A stretch of DNA of 64,000 bases, from contig CM046853.1 in the NCBI GenBank assembly GCA_025617745.1, forward strand, positions 64,427,024-64,491,023, given 5' to 3'. This stretch comes from Heliocidaris erythrogramma (lineage: Eukaryota; Echinodermata; Echinoidea; Camarodonta; Echinometridae). Position 1 is the stretch's first letter, and every line of letters begins with the position of its first letter. The position numbers and the translations under genes are program-made. Positions 10,902-24,500 of this stretch are shown piece by piece. Below the pieces are notes generated by a model. It had not been told where the DNA came from, did not search any database, and worked only from the letters and a program-made list of their open reading frames with translations.

Positions 10902-12464
10902 TCCTTCACTGGAGCAGATTCTCTTTGTGATATTTATTGACTCTTAGTAGCCTGGTGCTGATTTGGGGGACTTGTTCCCCAAATAAGGGAATAAACCACC
11001 TCACAAAGGCTACCATGGTAAAATGGAAACCACCTCACTTGTATTTGAACTGCACTGTCGACGTACGAAGAGGCAATGTTGTTGTTATATCTTGGGGGGG
11101 GGGGGGTTAAAAGAATTTTGCATGCATGCATACTGAGTATTTAATTTTAGATTTCTGTGGATCATTTTGCAAAGTGGCATACTGCCTCAAATGGAACAAG
11201 CTTGATAGATGGTTGAAGGGATGATCTAACAGGGCTGTGTGTGTGGATCCAGATCTTTTCCATCTAGAAGCCTGGATGCTATCCTTAAAGGGAACTGTAT
11301 CCAAATTGTACATCCCACAGTATAGCAGCAATTAAGTGAATGAGTAAATTATGCACCTACCAACCAAGACATGAAGTGGGAAGTGCACCACAGCTGCACT
11401 ACACACATTCTCTAATACTACAAATGAAAATGGGAAAGACAATTTTGGGTCATAATCATGTTCGTTTTCTTACCAATGGAATAGCGACAAGCAACAGCAA
11501 AGTACAGTCAAAACTGCCGTAGCGACCACCTGTATAGAAAGGCCACCTGTCTATAAAGACCATAATTTTTTGTTTCCCTTTAGTGGTCTTTATAGACAGG
11601 TTTCACTGTAATATATTTTCAACCTGCCATAGTGTCCACCTCACTATAAATGCTACCTTTTCATAGTGGTCACTCATGTTGCCTCCCTCTAGAAAATGTG
11701 TTGTCGAACCTGTCTAGAAACGCCACTTTGCTTTACTCAGTTTACCTTTGTACTTGTAATTGGTTATGATCCACACAAGAGTATTCTGTCACATTTCAAG
11801 GCCAACTCCAAGTACTTACCAAAGGTTTTCCAAGAAAATATTAAGAATTTGTTTGTACCTGTAGCTATGCCCTCATTATAAAATCCTTGATCTGCTATAG
11901 CAGACTGTTCCTATTTCATGCTTCAATGTTTTTTTGTTTTTTTTTTAACTTGCTGGAAACCACAAACCGTGAAAATCGTCAACACTTGGGACAACATAGC
12001 AGTTATGTGGCCCAATCACAGTCGTGACTTTTCATTTCTCTGTTTATTTTGTGAATAACCCAGCAATTACACATATTCTTCCATTATCATAGGGCATGTT
12101 CTATTTATTTTACAATTATAAATAATTGATGATAATCGTGTTGGATCCAATTAGAATTTGTTTTTCATCATTGCTCAAGATTATTGTAAAAATCTTCCTA
12201 TAATTTGTGCAAAAGTGAAAGCTTCTGAGCATAGGCTATGAAAATCGTACTGTAACAAATATGTATGTATTCATGTTTAAATACATGTACATAGAATAGA
12301 GTGTTGTTTGCAATAAAATCTTTGACATGTACAATGTACATTGATTCTATCAGAAATGAAAGAAAAAGATGCATATCTCATGGTAATAAAAATAAGAAAA
12401 TCACGAATGTGAAATAGAAAGGATGTCTTTGTCATTCTTTGTAATCCTTTCTTGTATCATATCT
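10902..12464. other. NDUFAF3 3' flank
   Basis: No gene seen. An AATAAA at 12312-12317 is a possible but distant polyadenylation signal. 11510-11690 holds loosely repeated sequence around ACCACCTGTCTATAAAG, probably an old inverted-repeat element. Confidence 0.4.
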
Positions 12465-12612
12465 GGGCCCTGTTTCATAAAACTTGCTATTAATAACAAG
12501 TTGCAATAATTGATATAAGCTACTGAAATCCTTGCATTTTATTGGTCGAGGGAAAATTTGTTATATAATTTTGGCATTTGTTATAGATAAAACACATTTT
12601 ATGAAACGGGGC
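12465..12612. mobile_element. Foldback MITE with TTTCATAAAAC ends
   Basis: GGGCCCTGTTTCATAAAAC at the left and TTTTATGAAACGGGGC at the right, about 148 bp. Related to 15088-15236 and 44655-44968. Confidence 0.7.
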
Positions 12613-15087
12613 TCAACTCTGGAAATCACTTTGCAAGTGTACCGTGGGTGGTGGACCCAAGTATGTATACATGTTGGGATGCCATTGGATTTTGATTTTC
12701 AACAAACACATTTATTTTGTCTAGACTCCAGCCTAAACCAAAGTTCTCTCAAGCTAAGTACTCAACAGGTTAATACATGGCTCTACACGTAACTTTCCAG
12801 AGGAAAATATCTGTCCATTGCAGCAGACTCTTGTAATCATTTTGATGTTTGGGGAGGGGGAGGGGGTGGTCTGCAGTGCATTTTCAGGGATCAATGTGCC
12901 AAAATTTGGTTCAATGGTTAATGGTAGGCAAGTGGTTGGAAAATGTGTTTCTAGGATGGCTATACAGTCTAAATAAGAAAACACTTGTGTGGCTGACAGA
13001 AGGGCATTCGCATACATGCGTGCCGTAAAGCACTTACATCCTTCTGCTAGCTACACAACGCATTAATGATATACCTAAATAGTACACTAAATTTAAAGAA
13101 CAAAATTCAATGCACACAATGTTCATCATATGAAAAATAAGTTTTTATTGATACATATTCCATACATACAGAATATTAAACCAGCAATATAACTTTTAAA
13201 TCAAATAGGTTGCATTATCCTTCCCGATGACATGAGTAATATTTAAAATGGATTGGGGGGGGGGTGTAGCAGTGGGCATAATTTTACTGAGGTCATTTTC
13301 TGTGTATATAACATTTGTGAAAGTATCACTAAATTGATAAATGTAAAAAACACCAACTATTAAGTATGGTAATACATAAAGAAAATAGGAGTTGAATTTA
13401 GGGACTTAAAATACCTCTTTTTTCCATAGATCAAATATATTGGTCATATTTATTCTTTATAATAAAAAATGTTATATTGTGATACAATACAATTCATCAG
13501 ATCGCCCACATCTGAGTACATTATGACAGTCTGATTACTAACTTATAGTATGTAGCAATAGTAACTCTCCATGATTATTTCTATTACACTAGTTCGTATT
13601 GTGATCTGCAACACGATTCATCAAATTAATTACATCTGAAAATAGATACCTAAAGCAATATCTCATGACAGACTATTTGTGTACATGCATGGCAAATGCT
13701 GATGAATAGTATTCAACTGGAATAAAATGGATGAATAGTAACAAAACATATGTAGTATACACATTTTATCTCAAATGAATAAACTGGTACTTGCTACAGA
13801 AATCTAGAACACTTCTTCAAGAAAATGGGACACAAACTTTGTTTCAGCAAGTAATAGTATTGCAAGAAATTCTCATTTTCATATTGTCATAATCTACTGC
13901 ATTTTTGGCATCATAAAACTATTTTGCAAAATGTAATCTTTGGCTATATAATATCAAAATCATTAAATTCCCACTATCTTGCAATACTTGTTAACCTGAA
14001 ATAAAAGCATCATCAGATAAATGACACATCTTGGTGTCACACGTACCTGGCTACTATTATATATAAATTATGAATATAGTAATTATTACAAAAGTTAGTT
14101 AAATAGGCAAGAACTGAAATTGAGTTGCTAGAATGGAAACTGAGAAAAATTGCTGGACTAACTTTACATAATTCATCATTCCTGAGACAATCAACAGGGC
14201 TATTTATAACCAACCACAATCTCAGTCATCAAACTCAGAAGCCACTGATATATAAAATCACTTTCAAACTTTTGAGGTAAAATAAGATTTTTCTATGAAA
14301 TTGGACACAAATCTATCTTGTAAGTGCTAGGGAAAATTACCCCTTTAGCCCTTGCCTTGTATTTGCAGCCCTAAAAGAATTTTGAAAATGGCAACAATTT
14401 ATTATCAGCATTTTCAAATGTAGGAAGAATCACCTAAGTACCGTAGTCCCTTTTTAATGGTTCTTTTTCATCAGTAAATAATGTACAGGTTCAACTTCAT
14501 AGTACCATATTATCTCAGAAATTGTAAATTAATTACAACAACAATTCACAGACTTTGACATCTGTCATGATCTGATAGAACACAAAATATAGCAAATGAC
14601 CAATAGTAAAGCACTTTCAGTATAAATTTCACTATATATACAAAATGCTATGAAAGGCATGGTACAAAAATATTCAAGGTTACAACAGAATTCTTACATT
14701 CATAAATATAGGCTAACATGTATACTGACAGATACATGTAGAATGAAGTTAGATGGAATATATATACTACTTGATATGTCCAGCTTACAATGAAAGCATG
14801 AAGTAAAAGAATGTGATATAAGCAGATATATGTCAGAATTCTTTGTGCCTCATTAGGAAAGAATAGAATGGCACAGTATTGCTAGTACTGCAACAAAATA
14901 AGTATCCTCTCTCCAGAGTTTCTCAAAGAAAGTGTTCATTAAAAAAAAAATACTTTAACAAGTGCGTAATATGCGTATAGTAGCCATGTACTCATTGAAA
15001 GAGAGAGCAAATAGTGAAGTATTCAGCAATATTTATAACTCTTATTCCGTTGCTATTTATCAGTATCTAGGCAAGTATCTCACTCCA
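12613..15087. other. Intergenic AT-rich sequence
   Basis: About 2.5 kb with no exon, RNA gene or repeat family that I recognise. Confidence 0.4.
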
Positions 15088-15236
15088 GGGCACCATTTCA
15101 TAAAATTTGTTTATCAATAACAACTGCCACACTTCTATGACAAATTTGCTCTCAGCCAATCAGATGCAAGGATTTCAATAGCTTATAACAATTATTGTAA
15201 CTTGTTATTGAAAACAAAGCTTTATGAAACGGGCCC
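15088..15236. mobile_element. Foldback MITE with TTTCATAAA ends, second copy
   Basis: Inverted ends GGGCACCATTTCATAAA and TTTATGAAACGGGCCCC; centre CTCTCAGCCAATCAGATG shared with family F. Confidence 0.75.
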
Positions 15237-15449
15237 CAAGTTGGCTCATGGGCAGTTTTACCATAATGAAATTGTATCTACTGGTATATAATTTTCAGGG
15301 GATGTACAGAGGTAATCTACCAACCAGTATTTATTTTACATGGACATCAGTTCACAAAAATAGATTTATACATGTATATCTACAATACAGAAAGCACTTT
15401 GATTGGATATTTCCAGAAACATCATTGAGATGACAAAAATCACATTATG

Positions 15450-15459
15450 AGAGAGAGAA

Positions 15460-15508
<49 letters not shown>

Positions 15509-15545
15509 GAGAAAGAGAGAGCGAAAGAGAGAGAAAGGGAGGGAG
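15450..15545. repeat. GA repeat
   Basis: About 95 bp of GA dinucleotides with some AAAG and GCGA interruptions. Confidence 0.9.
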
Positions 15546-15616
15546 AAAGAACAAAGTAACAAGTCTATACCACCAAACTATGCATTAGGACGATTCTGTG
15601 CAGTGTCCGGTATGAC

Positions 15617-18600
15617 GGGGGCATCTCGTTTTTCCGAAGGTTCGTTTTTCCGAAGGTTCGTATTTCCGAAGGTTCGTATTTCCGAAACACTAATTTCCCA
15701 TGCCTGGGGGTTCATAATTCCGAAAATGAAAAAGGGTTCGTAATTCCGAACATTTGTTGCATTATTCCGAAGGTTCGTTATTCCGAAGGTTCGTTTATCC
15801 GAAGGTTCGTTTATCCGAAGGTTCATAATTCCGAAAATGAAATAGGGTTCATATTTCCGAAGGTTCGTATTTCCGAAAATGAAAAAGGGTTCATAATTCC
15901 GAAGGTTCGTATTTCCGAAAATGAAAAAGGGTTCGTATTTCCGAAAATGAAAAAGGGTTCGTATTTCCGAAAATAAAATAAGGTTCGTATTTCCGAAAAT
16001 GAAAAAGGGTTCGTATTTCCGAAAATGAAATAGGGTTCGTATTTCCGAAAATGAAATAAGGTTCGTATTTCCGAAAATGAAATAAGGTTCGTATTTCCGA
16101 AAATGAAATAGGGTTCGTATTTCCGAAAAATGAAATAGGGTTCATAATTCCTGTTAAAAAAAGGCGAATTCATCAGGAGCAGAGGTGTAGCAACGGGGGG
16201 GGGGGGAGGGCACGCCCCCACCCCTCCCTCATCGGATGGTGAAAAAAAGAAAGAAAATGGAATAGGAAAGAAGATGGTTGGACCCCTTCCGGCAACCCCC
16301 AACCCTCTTCCACCAGCGGCTTCTTAGATTAGCTTTAAGATTATTCCAAAAGACTTGTGCCTCCAATGGTGCCAGTGCTCCCACAATGCCTAGACTCTAG
16401 CTACGCCACTGTTAACGGGAAACTTTAGGGTAACGATAGGATATTATGGTTTTAATTGCCATCTTTAAAAAGCGGATCTCTTTTCGACGAAAAGCACCTC
16501 CCCCACCCCCGCAATGAATAAAAAAATAAAATGGAAACTGGAAACGCGAAGGTTGGGGTTTGATCCCTGTTACGGCACCTATGGCCTTTTTGTTGTAAAA
16601 AATTTACGAGCGCGCGAAGCTAGCGACCAAAAATAATTGTGCCATTCCGTTGTGAAGAATCATAAAAATAACGTATTTCGGCATATAATGACTGGAATAT
16701 GAGGATATTCGGGCACCTCACTCACTGAATATGAGGTGTGAGTTGCCGGAATATCTGCACTTTCAAAATCCGGGGGGGGGGGGTTGGCTGCAGCAGCCCC
16801 CTTCTCGTACGCCTATGCCTAGGCCTATGTTAAGTACACAGTTGCGATTGATTTTAACTTGCGATTGTTTCAAATAAATCGCTTCAACTCCTTATAAGGC
16901 GGGGCACTGGTTGATAAAAGCCATTAATTTAGGTCAGAATGTTTTCTTCTCCATGTGTAATTCCTTATTTCTATTTTTTACGATGAGGATTGTTTTACTC
17001 TCAATGTTTTTTAGTGTTTTGTAACGGTTAAAAACGCAGACTGTGCAGTAAAATGAAGCAACTCATTAGAATCTGTACAAATTTATTATGCTGTAAGCAG
17101 CTGTATAAAATGAAAGATTTTCATCCATGTTTAGAAATGATGGCATTTTGGCAAAGTTAAAGAACATGTTCAATGATTTTAATCTATTTATGCGGCATAG
17201 ATAGTTAGGATTATTCCCTGTATGATAATTATTTTAGCCCGACTGAAAGAAAACTTAACATTTTGATCCACTATTCTTCAAATTTGGTTGTATGTTGCTT
17301 TTAATCATTATCATTATATTCAATTAGCGATTGCACCTGACCTATATACTTACACATAATATGCCAGTATAAAGAGTTATTTTTATTCTTCAGATGCGGT
17401 GTGCTACATAGCAGTGGCTTTAACATTTTTGTTATTGCTCACTTGTTATCTTTCTTTTCTTGAATTTGGTTTTCTTAAGAAGTAGCTGCTGCACGGCTTT
17501 TGTAAAGTTCTGTTGGAATTGTAAAGTGTTTGAAAACTATCTGCGTCATAGATCATTTCTGATATGCGGCAAACAAAATGCTGTATAGTTGTGTAAGCAA
17601 GGTCATTACTTACAGCATACTATGCTGCATTTACCTCTACAATTTAAGATTTTAATGTGTTTTAAGAAATGTTAATATTTTTGCAAGGTTATAAAACATG
17701 CTCAATGATTTCAGTCTGCCCTGCTGCATAAATTGTTTGAGATATTTTGCATTATAGTTTGGTTTTACTTTTGTTTCCTTTTATGATAATCATATCAGCC
17801 TGATGATAAGACTCCTTCTTTAACTTGTTACGATCCATCTTTCTTCGGCTTTGGTTGTTTATGGTATCTATTCATTTATTTTTTTTTTTTTTAATCACAA
17901 TTTATGTTGAATGTTGACGAAGTAATTACATCTTACATGTCTTAAAGATAATAAAGTGTCAATGTTTGGCTCGCTGGAATCCAGCAGCGTGGTTCCCGAA
18001 AATCCTTTTATTTTGGGAAGCGAGATGGTCGGCTATCCTTATCTGTGGGCGGGAAGGTACTCAAAATGTTATCGTTGTTTGGATTATCTGGTAACAAAAT
18101 CATTGTTCTATATACAATATCTCTATTTTTTTACTTGCTCACTAGCGCGTAAGATTTAGAAACGGAATAGTTTGGGACAGGGAACGCCCTTCATTAGGGC
18201 GAGTGAAGTGCCCAAATATTCCATATTCGGCAGCAGTTAAGTAATATTATTCATGGCTCATTATTACATGTTTTCTGAATTTATAACCATTTTTCATTTT
18301 CGGAAATACGAACCCTTTTTCATTTTCGGAAATACGAACCCTTTTTCATTTTCGGAAATACGAACCCTATTTCATTTTCGGAAATACGAACCCTTTTTCA
18401 TTTTCGGAAATACGAACCCTTTTTCATTTTCGGAAATACGAACCCTATTTCATTTTCGGAAATACGAACCCTTTTTCATTTTCGGAAATACGAACCCTTT
18501 TTCATTTTCGGAAATACGAACCTCATTTCATTTTCGGAAATACGAACCTTCGGAATTATGAACCCTATTTCATTTTCGGAAAAAAGAACCTTCGGAAAAA

Positions 18601-18722
18601 CGAACCTTCGGAAAAACGAACCTTCGGAGTAACGAACCTTCGGAATAACGAACCTTCGGAATTATGAACCTTCGGAAAAACGAACCTTCGGAAATACGAA
18701 CCTTCGGAGAAACGACATGTAA
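15617..18722. mobile_element. 3.1-kb foldback element with inverted minisatellite arms
   Basis: Two arrays of the same short repeat lie in opposite orientation: 15630-16150 (units around TTCGTATTTCCGAAAATG) and 18288-18716 (CATTTTCGGAAATACGAA). Outer units are 16 bp (CCTTCGGAAAAACGAA type), inner units 26 bp. The outer ends match imperfectly in inverted orientation (GCATCTCGTTTTTCCGAAGG against ACATGTCGTTTCTCCGAAGG). Both sides carry CCGGTATGAC (15607-15616 and 18723-18732), a likely target duplication. The 2.1-kb middle has no gene. The design recalls sea urchin TU foldback transposons, whose arms are tandem short repeats; family identity is inference. Confidence 0.7.
16180..16411. mobile_element. 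Possible hAT-type MITE inside the foldback element
   Basis: Left end CAGAGGTGTAGCAACGGGG and right end CTAGCTACGCCACTG are imperfect inverted matches of the CAGTGGCGTAGC type found in many invertebrate MITEs. No clean target duplication seen. Confidence 0.4.
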
Positions 18723-18757
18723 CCGGTATGACATACATGTATGACATTTATCCATGT

Positions 18758-19080
18758 ACTGTACACGCTGTTATTTTCGCGCTGAGCGACCCCAAAACAT
18801 ATTCGCGGGTTCTTAAATTCGCGATGCACAATTACACGCTCGTATGTACACCCACTCCATTTATTAATTTACACACACGCAGTCCATTCAAATGCATACG
18901 GCATGCGCAACTACACACACGCGCACAAAAATGAGTTGGACACACACACACATATTAATGTGCTGAAGCGCACAATTCATTCAACCCGCATAGGAAATCA
19001 GGCTAATATTTTCGCAAGTTCTAGAATTCGTGCCCGCCGAAAATAGCGCAAAATCCGCGAAAATTAATGTACATTTACAG
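18758..19080. mobile_element. TA-flanked MITE (Tc1/mariner-like), copy 1
   Basis: 323 bp between TA dinucleotides, ends CTGTACACGC and CATTTACAG, with GCGCTGAGCGACC and TTCGCG-rich parts. Same family as 46150-46519. Confidence 0.65.
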
Positions 19081-19082
19081 TA

Positions 19083-20265
19083 TTTCATCCACAAATGAAA
19101 AATTCCTTGATATGACCATGACTATAGGTGGTGATACCAGAAAGCTTCATTATTCAATGGTCATATCAAAAGAGTTATCATTTTTGGATGAAATATGTAG
19201 AAAGAAGACATATGTGATACGGGATACATTGCACGGAATCGCCCATTGGACAAAGAGATAGAGACAAGAACGAAACATAAAAAGAAAGAGGGCAAAAAAG
19301 AGAAACAAAAATATCTAGACACAAATTGGCGAAGTATCATTCCTTTGAGTTATTTTTATCCATGGAGATGTATATACCGCAGCACCAAATTCCACAACAA
19401 ATATATCCATATTTGGCAAGCAAACATATAGGGCTAATAACTACTCATAACAGAGTGCCAGGTTTAAATACGAACCAGGTATATATGAGTGCTTAAATCA
19501 ATAAAAAAAATAAATAACTGCCACACCTGTCAAAATATTCAAGTACATAACTGATAACTTCTATATTGCTTCTCAGTTCTCATGGTACAATATTGCTGAA
19601 TTTTTCTATTTTCATTGAAGCTCAAGACAAAATAAATACATTAGTACAATGACCAACTCTTTTCTTGATAAAATAGAAGAAAACATTTTACCCTAGTAAG
19701 AACATTTTATCCTTTTAAATTTTAATAAAGAATGACAAGGGGAACACAGCTTATAAATTTGAAAGACTATTATCATGATAAACACAAGTTATAATGATAA
19801 TATTGTATACCACATATCAAAGTGTAATATAACATCTCTATGTACAAAACATCAGAAATTATTGTTATCACTTGATCCCTTTTTTTCTATACGGCAGCGA
19901 TATCAAATACATGATTATGTATTAGGTTTTATCTTGAAAATTTCACAGCATTATCCGTCAGAGTATAATACAATGTAGTAAAAATGCAATGCAGGTTTTT
20001 ATATCGGTGACCTCCCTTGTAAAAAAGAACCATACTGTAGTACCCATGGTAATTTGACCAAATTACCCTGATTTGATGGTAATTTGGTCAAATTACTGTC
20101 AAATTACCATGGGTACTAAGGTACTTTTTGACAAGGGCTGACATTTGCCCCGGTGACATTTGCTCCAGGCCTTATTTTTTCAAAGACATAGGCTTAGATT
20201 TGGTTTAGCATGAGGATTAGGGTTAGAGTTAGGTTTGGTCCATGGTATTCGGTGAGAATAGGATA
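19083..20265. other. Intergenic sequence
   Basis: No gene. Short foldbacks are visible near 19082-19200 (TTTCATCCACAAATGA and inverse) and 20030-20130 (CATGGTAATTTGACC and inverse). Confidence 0.4.
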
Positions 20266-20269
20266 TTAA

Positions 20270-20877
20270 AGGCCAAGTCCACCCTAACAAAAAGTTGATT
20301 TGAATAAATAGAGAAAAATCCAACAAGCATAACACTGAAAATTTCATCAAAATAGGATGTAAAATAAGAAAGTTATGGTATTTTAAAGTTTTGCTTAATT
20401 TCGCAAAACAGTTACATGTATATGCACATCCTGCTAAGTATGCAAATGAGGGAACCAGTGACGTCACCCACTCACTATTTCTTTTGTATTTTATTATGTG
20501 AAATATAGAATATTTTAATTTCTGCAGATTTCACAATTAGGAAGCTCTCATTGAATTGTGTATAGGTTGCAACAATGGCAATTACACATGTTCGACGAGG
20601 AATCAAACCTTGTTTCACATTATAACAAGGAAAAATTGAAATATTTCGTATTTCATGTAATAAAATACAAAAGAAATAGTGAGTGGTTGACATCACTGGT
20701 TCCCACATTTGCATACTGAGCAGGATGTGCATATAATTGTTTTGCGAAATTAAGCGAAACTAAAATACCAAAACTTTCTTATTTTACATACTATTTTGTT
20801 GAAATTTTCAGTGTTATGATTGTTGTATTTTTCTCTATTTATTCAAATCAACTTTTTGTTAGGGTGGACTTGGCCTT
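20270..20877. mobile_element. 608-bp TTAA-flanked foldback MITE
   Basis: Ends AGGCCAAGTCCACCCTAAC and its exact inverse GTTAGGGTGGACTTGGCCT, inside TTAA (20266-20269 and 20878-20881). The arms continue as inverted repeat for about 200 bp. A TTAA duplication is the hallmark of piggyBac-type transposition. Confidence 0.85.
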
Positions 20878-20881
20878 TAAA

Positions 20882-21261
20882 GATAAAGTTGAGTTCTGGT
20901 CATGCGGTAACATTGTGAAAGAAACTGTCTGGAAGCAATTGGGAAAGGATGATCATGTCTAAATAAGGATTGCTATATAATGTGAGGTTTTGGAATCATC
21001 AAAATGATAAGAAATCAACCCAAACTCGCTCAATAGCTCATGCACCGCACGCAGAAATGGGTATATGGGACTGCACACAGATGTGGCATGAATGTTCAGT
21101 CGAATACTTCACGTATTTTTCGTCATATTTTGAATAAAAGGGCAGTTGAAGAGAAATCCTTTTCAGGGGACATTTCTACTATGATGTTCTTCCAAACTGA
21201 CATAAAAGGAATGAGAAAGCTCACAAATTGTTTTTCACCTATCCCATAACTCAACATTCCC
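20882..21261. mobile_element. 380-bp TTAA-flanked MITE, copy 1
   Basis: Starts AGATAAAGTTGAGTTCTGG and ends near CCATAACTCAACATTCCC; flanked by TTAA at 20878-20881, shared with the neighbouring element, and at 21262-21265. About 80 percent like 28658-29032. Confidence 0.7.
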
Positions 21262-21521
21262 TTAACAGCAGATCAATTGACACCTGAGCATGTGTTGTAC
21301 AACTTTTATATCACAATTTACAGTCAATAAAATACTTTGACTGACTGTGTAGCAATGAGTTCCAGCAACAAGCCTAAGACCCTCTTAGCCCAACTACGCT
21401 ACTCATACTCTGGTATGGTATAGGAATACAAATGTTATACAAATGTTATACTTTTTCTAGCACTTTGTAAATTAACACAGTTCAATACACCAAGATCACA
21501 AAAATAATTAACCCCAAACCC

Positions 21522-24500
21522 CTATAAATAAGTATCTTTTATTCTCTTCACGCCAGGCCTCTCCTCTTCCGAGTCTCTTACAAGTAACGATCCGTTAGAT
21601 GCCCGTGAGTCGTCGTCATCACATGACACCAAAACCTCGGACTCGGACCCGTCTGAAGACTTTGCTGGCACGCTGCGGTAGTAATGCACTCTTGGTCTCC
21701 TGTCTTTCCCATTTAAACCTCGACTCTCCTTGCCATGACCCTTCATCTTTGACCTCTTCCCCATCAGGAAGTTATCCACCACCCAAAACATAATGCTCTG
21801 CAAACAAAACAAAATGCACATCATATGAATTATCACATACAAAGCAACTGATTGCTGCCGGTATCACTGTCAAGTGACAAAAAAAAGGGCAATGCAAAGC
21901 GTAGCATCCCCTCGCCAGGTACAAATGGCCTATATACGTCAGAACAAGTTAAGTCCATTAGACTATACTATTATATTACTACATGTAGGCAAGGAAGTTA
22001 CTAATACCTGGGGATTGGATGTACAGAAAGTGTACTACTTTATGGAATGACCCATGAGAACATCTAAAGATGAACTTTCTCATGTACACAATTAGCAATT
22101 TTTGTATATTTAATGAGCTGTGACCGTTGATCTTTGACTTACATACTCTACAGCATTACTTACATAAACCACATTTTCGCAAAAAACATTGTATAATTAG
22201 CTATTTTTGCATATTTAATGAACTGCGAACTTTGACCTTTGACCTACATACTTGAAGATCGAACTTGGGCTATATCTTCATCAGTGTTATAGCTACGGTG
22301 GTCGGCGGTGGACGGGCCCGACCAGCACGGGGGATTTCCGTCCACCACTCCGGGTGAAAAACACTGCTTCCGACCGGCACTAATTTCACATAAGAAACAG
22401 CGTTAAACGTAACTGTTTGTGAAGAAACGTGGTACTTACATTCATATTTCCATCTTTAGTCTTGTTTTATTTGCAATCGTACAAGAATCATGCTTTCTAT
22501 TTGACAATAAATGATTATTTCTTAAAGATTTGCTGAGTTTTGTTGTCTTTTGTTACGCACTATACTGTACTACTGTTCGTAATTTGCACGTACAAATATA
22601 TATCATGTTTTACGTAGCGTATACCGGAAGCTGCTAATTGCGAGGCTCCGTTCGCTAGAATGACTTGTTGCTCGTCAGTCAGTGAAATTTGAACCACCAC
22701 TAAAAAGTTCCTAGCTATAACACTGATCTTCATACTATGTACATTCTTACCAAATTTCATTAAAATCTATCTAACATTACTAAAGTTTATCTAACATTAC
22801 TAAAGTTATTGAACGGAAACCACATTTCGGATTTTCACATATTTAATGAGCTCCGAAATTGAACTTAGGCTCTATATTGATACCATGTACCTTCATATCA
22901 AATTTCATTAAAATTCATCGAACATTACTAAAGTTATCGAACGAAAAGCACATATTCAGATTTTCGCATATTTAATGAGCTATGACCTTAGGATGTATTT
23001 TGATACCACCTTCATATCAAATTTCATTAAAATAAGTCAAACATTACTATTAAAAAGTTATCGAACGGAAACCAGATTTGTTACGGACGGCGGCGTTGCT
23101 ATATCCCCTCCGACTTCGTCAGCGAGGGGATAATAAAATGTAGATCAATAAAAGTTTGAGTTTTAATCTGTTACATGATAAACGGGTTTCTAATATTGTG
23201 AGGATCCAACACAAATTGAAAACTCCTATGATTTTACAAGCAATCTAATTTTCATGTTTTTGTTCACAAAAATGAGTTTAATTTCTTCAAAAGAACATAT
23301 CTTTAGGAATTGCGTTCTACTCTCTTAAATTCTCTTAGATGTATCCCAAAATTATAATCAAGGAATCTATTTACCAACACGTTACCTTTACAATGTGGCT
23401 GTTTTTTAATCAAGTCCCCAAAGCTTCAGTACATTGACGATTCCCCAAAATGATATATCAATTGCTTAGTCACCTCAGGGGACCATTTCATCAAGCATTT
23501 TGTCAGTGATTTTTACTGACAAATTTGCTCTCAGCCAATCAGATGCAAGGATTTCAGTAGCTTATTATAACAGTTGTCGGTAAAAATCACTGACAAAACG
23601 CTTGATGAAACGCTCCCCAGAAGTTTAGTGCATTGTGAGTGTCCTATTGCGCATATTTTCAAGTCCTGCGTAGCTTATGGACCCTTGGACTAATACAACA
23701 TTTCATTGTGGTAACAGGAGGGTCAATATAATACTTACATTCACAATGAAAGGGATGATAAGCATCACCAAAGTCAATTCTAATTTAGGGCTGTGTATAG
23801 GACTCAGTAAGACATCAGCAACCTGTAGTATAAACATGAACCATTATAGGACAAAAAAAAAAGAGAGATCAAACAAAAAATTATATTTTTTCTCACAGAG
23901 GCTCCCACATGGTGTTACCCAAAGCCTTCAATTGTGAATGCTCACTCACCATGGAAACCTATAGAGAACATCAAATTCCATTTTGCTGGAATCGACCGTA
24001 AGAGTATAATCAATCATAAGAGTATTGCAATATAATTGCCAATTGTTTTTTATTCACCGGTACATATTGGATTCTTCAAAATACAGACAGATTTGGAAAG
24101 AGTTGCCAAAACAAGATCTTCTATCATTTCTTTTTGGTTGAATAGTGTAGGATCAGTGTTTTCTAAGTAGCCCTGCATGTATTTTACCTTTTCTGTGCCA
24201 AAACAGTTTTTATGCTGCAATGTGTGTTTGTACTGAGAAAAGCTTATTTTTCCATCCTGACTAGAAATGGGAATATGCACTGTGAAGTTTCTTGCAGGAT
24301 TTCATGTCCAATTCGAACATCAAACAGAGTGGATTAAAACCTAAAAAGTCTCTAAAAATATTAATTTATAATATATATTTTTTTTTTGTAAACTTAGTGG
24401 CTAGAGATGGGTTCTATGGAACATGCTCCAGCATCAATTGCTTGGAAATTTCCTACACTACGCAAATTCTTAACTTCATCCTGGGATCAAATACTATACC

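Noticed and set aside
15823-18755. Long open frames rich in FSFSEIRT / FGNTNP / RKYEP
   Set aside because: Direct translation of the 26-bp minisatellite; periodicity and composition explain them.
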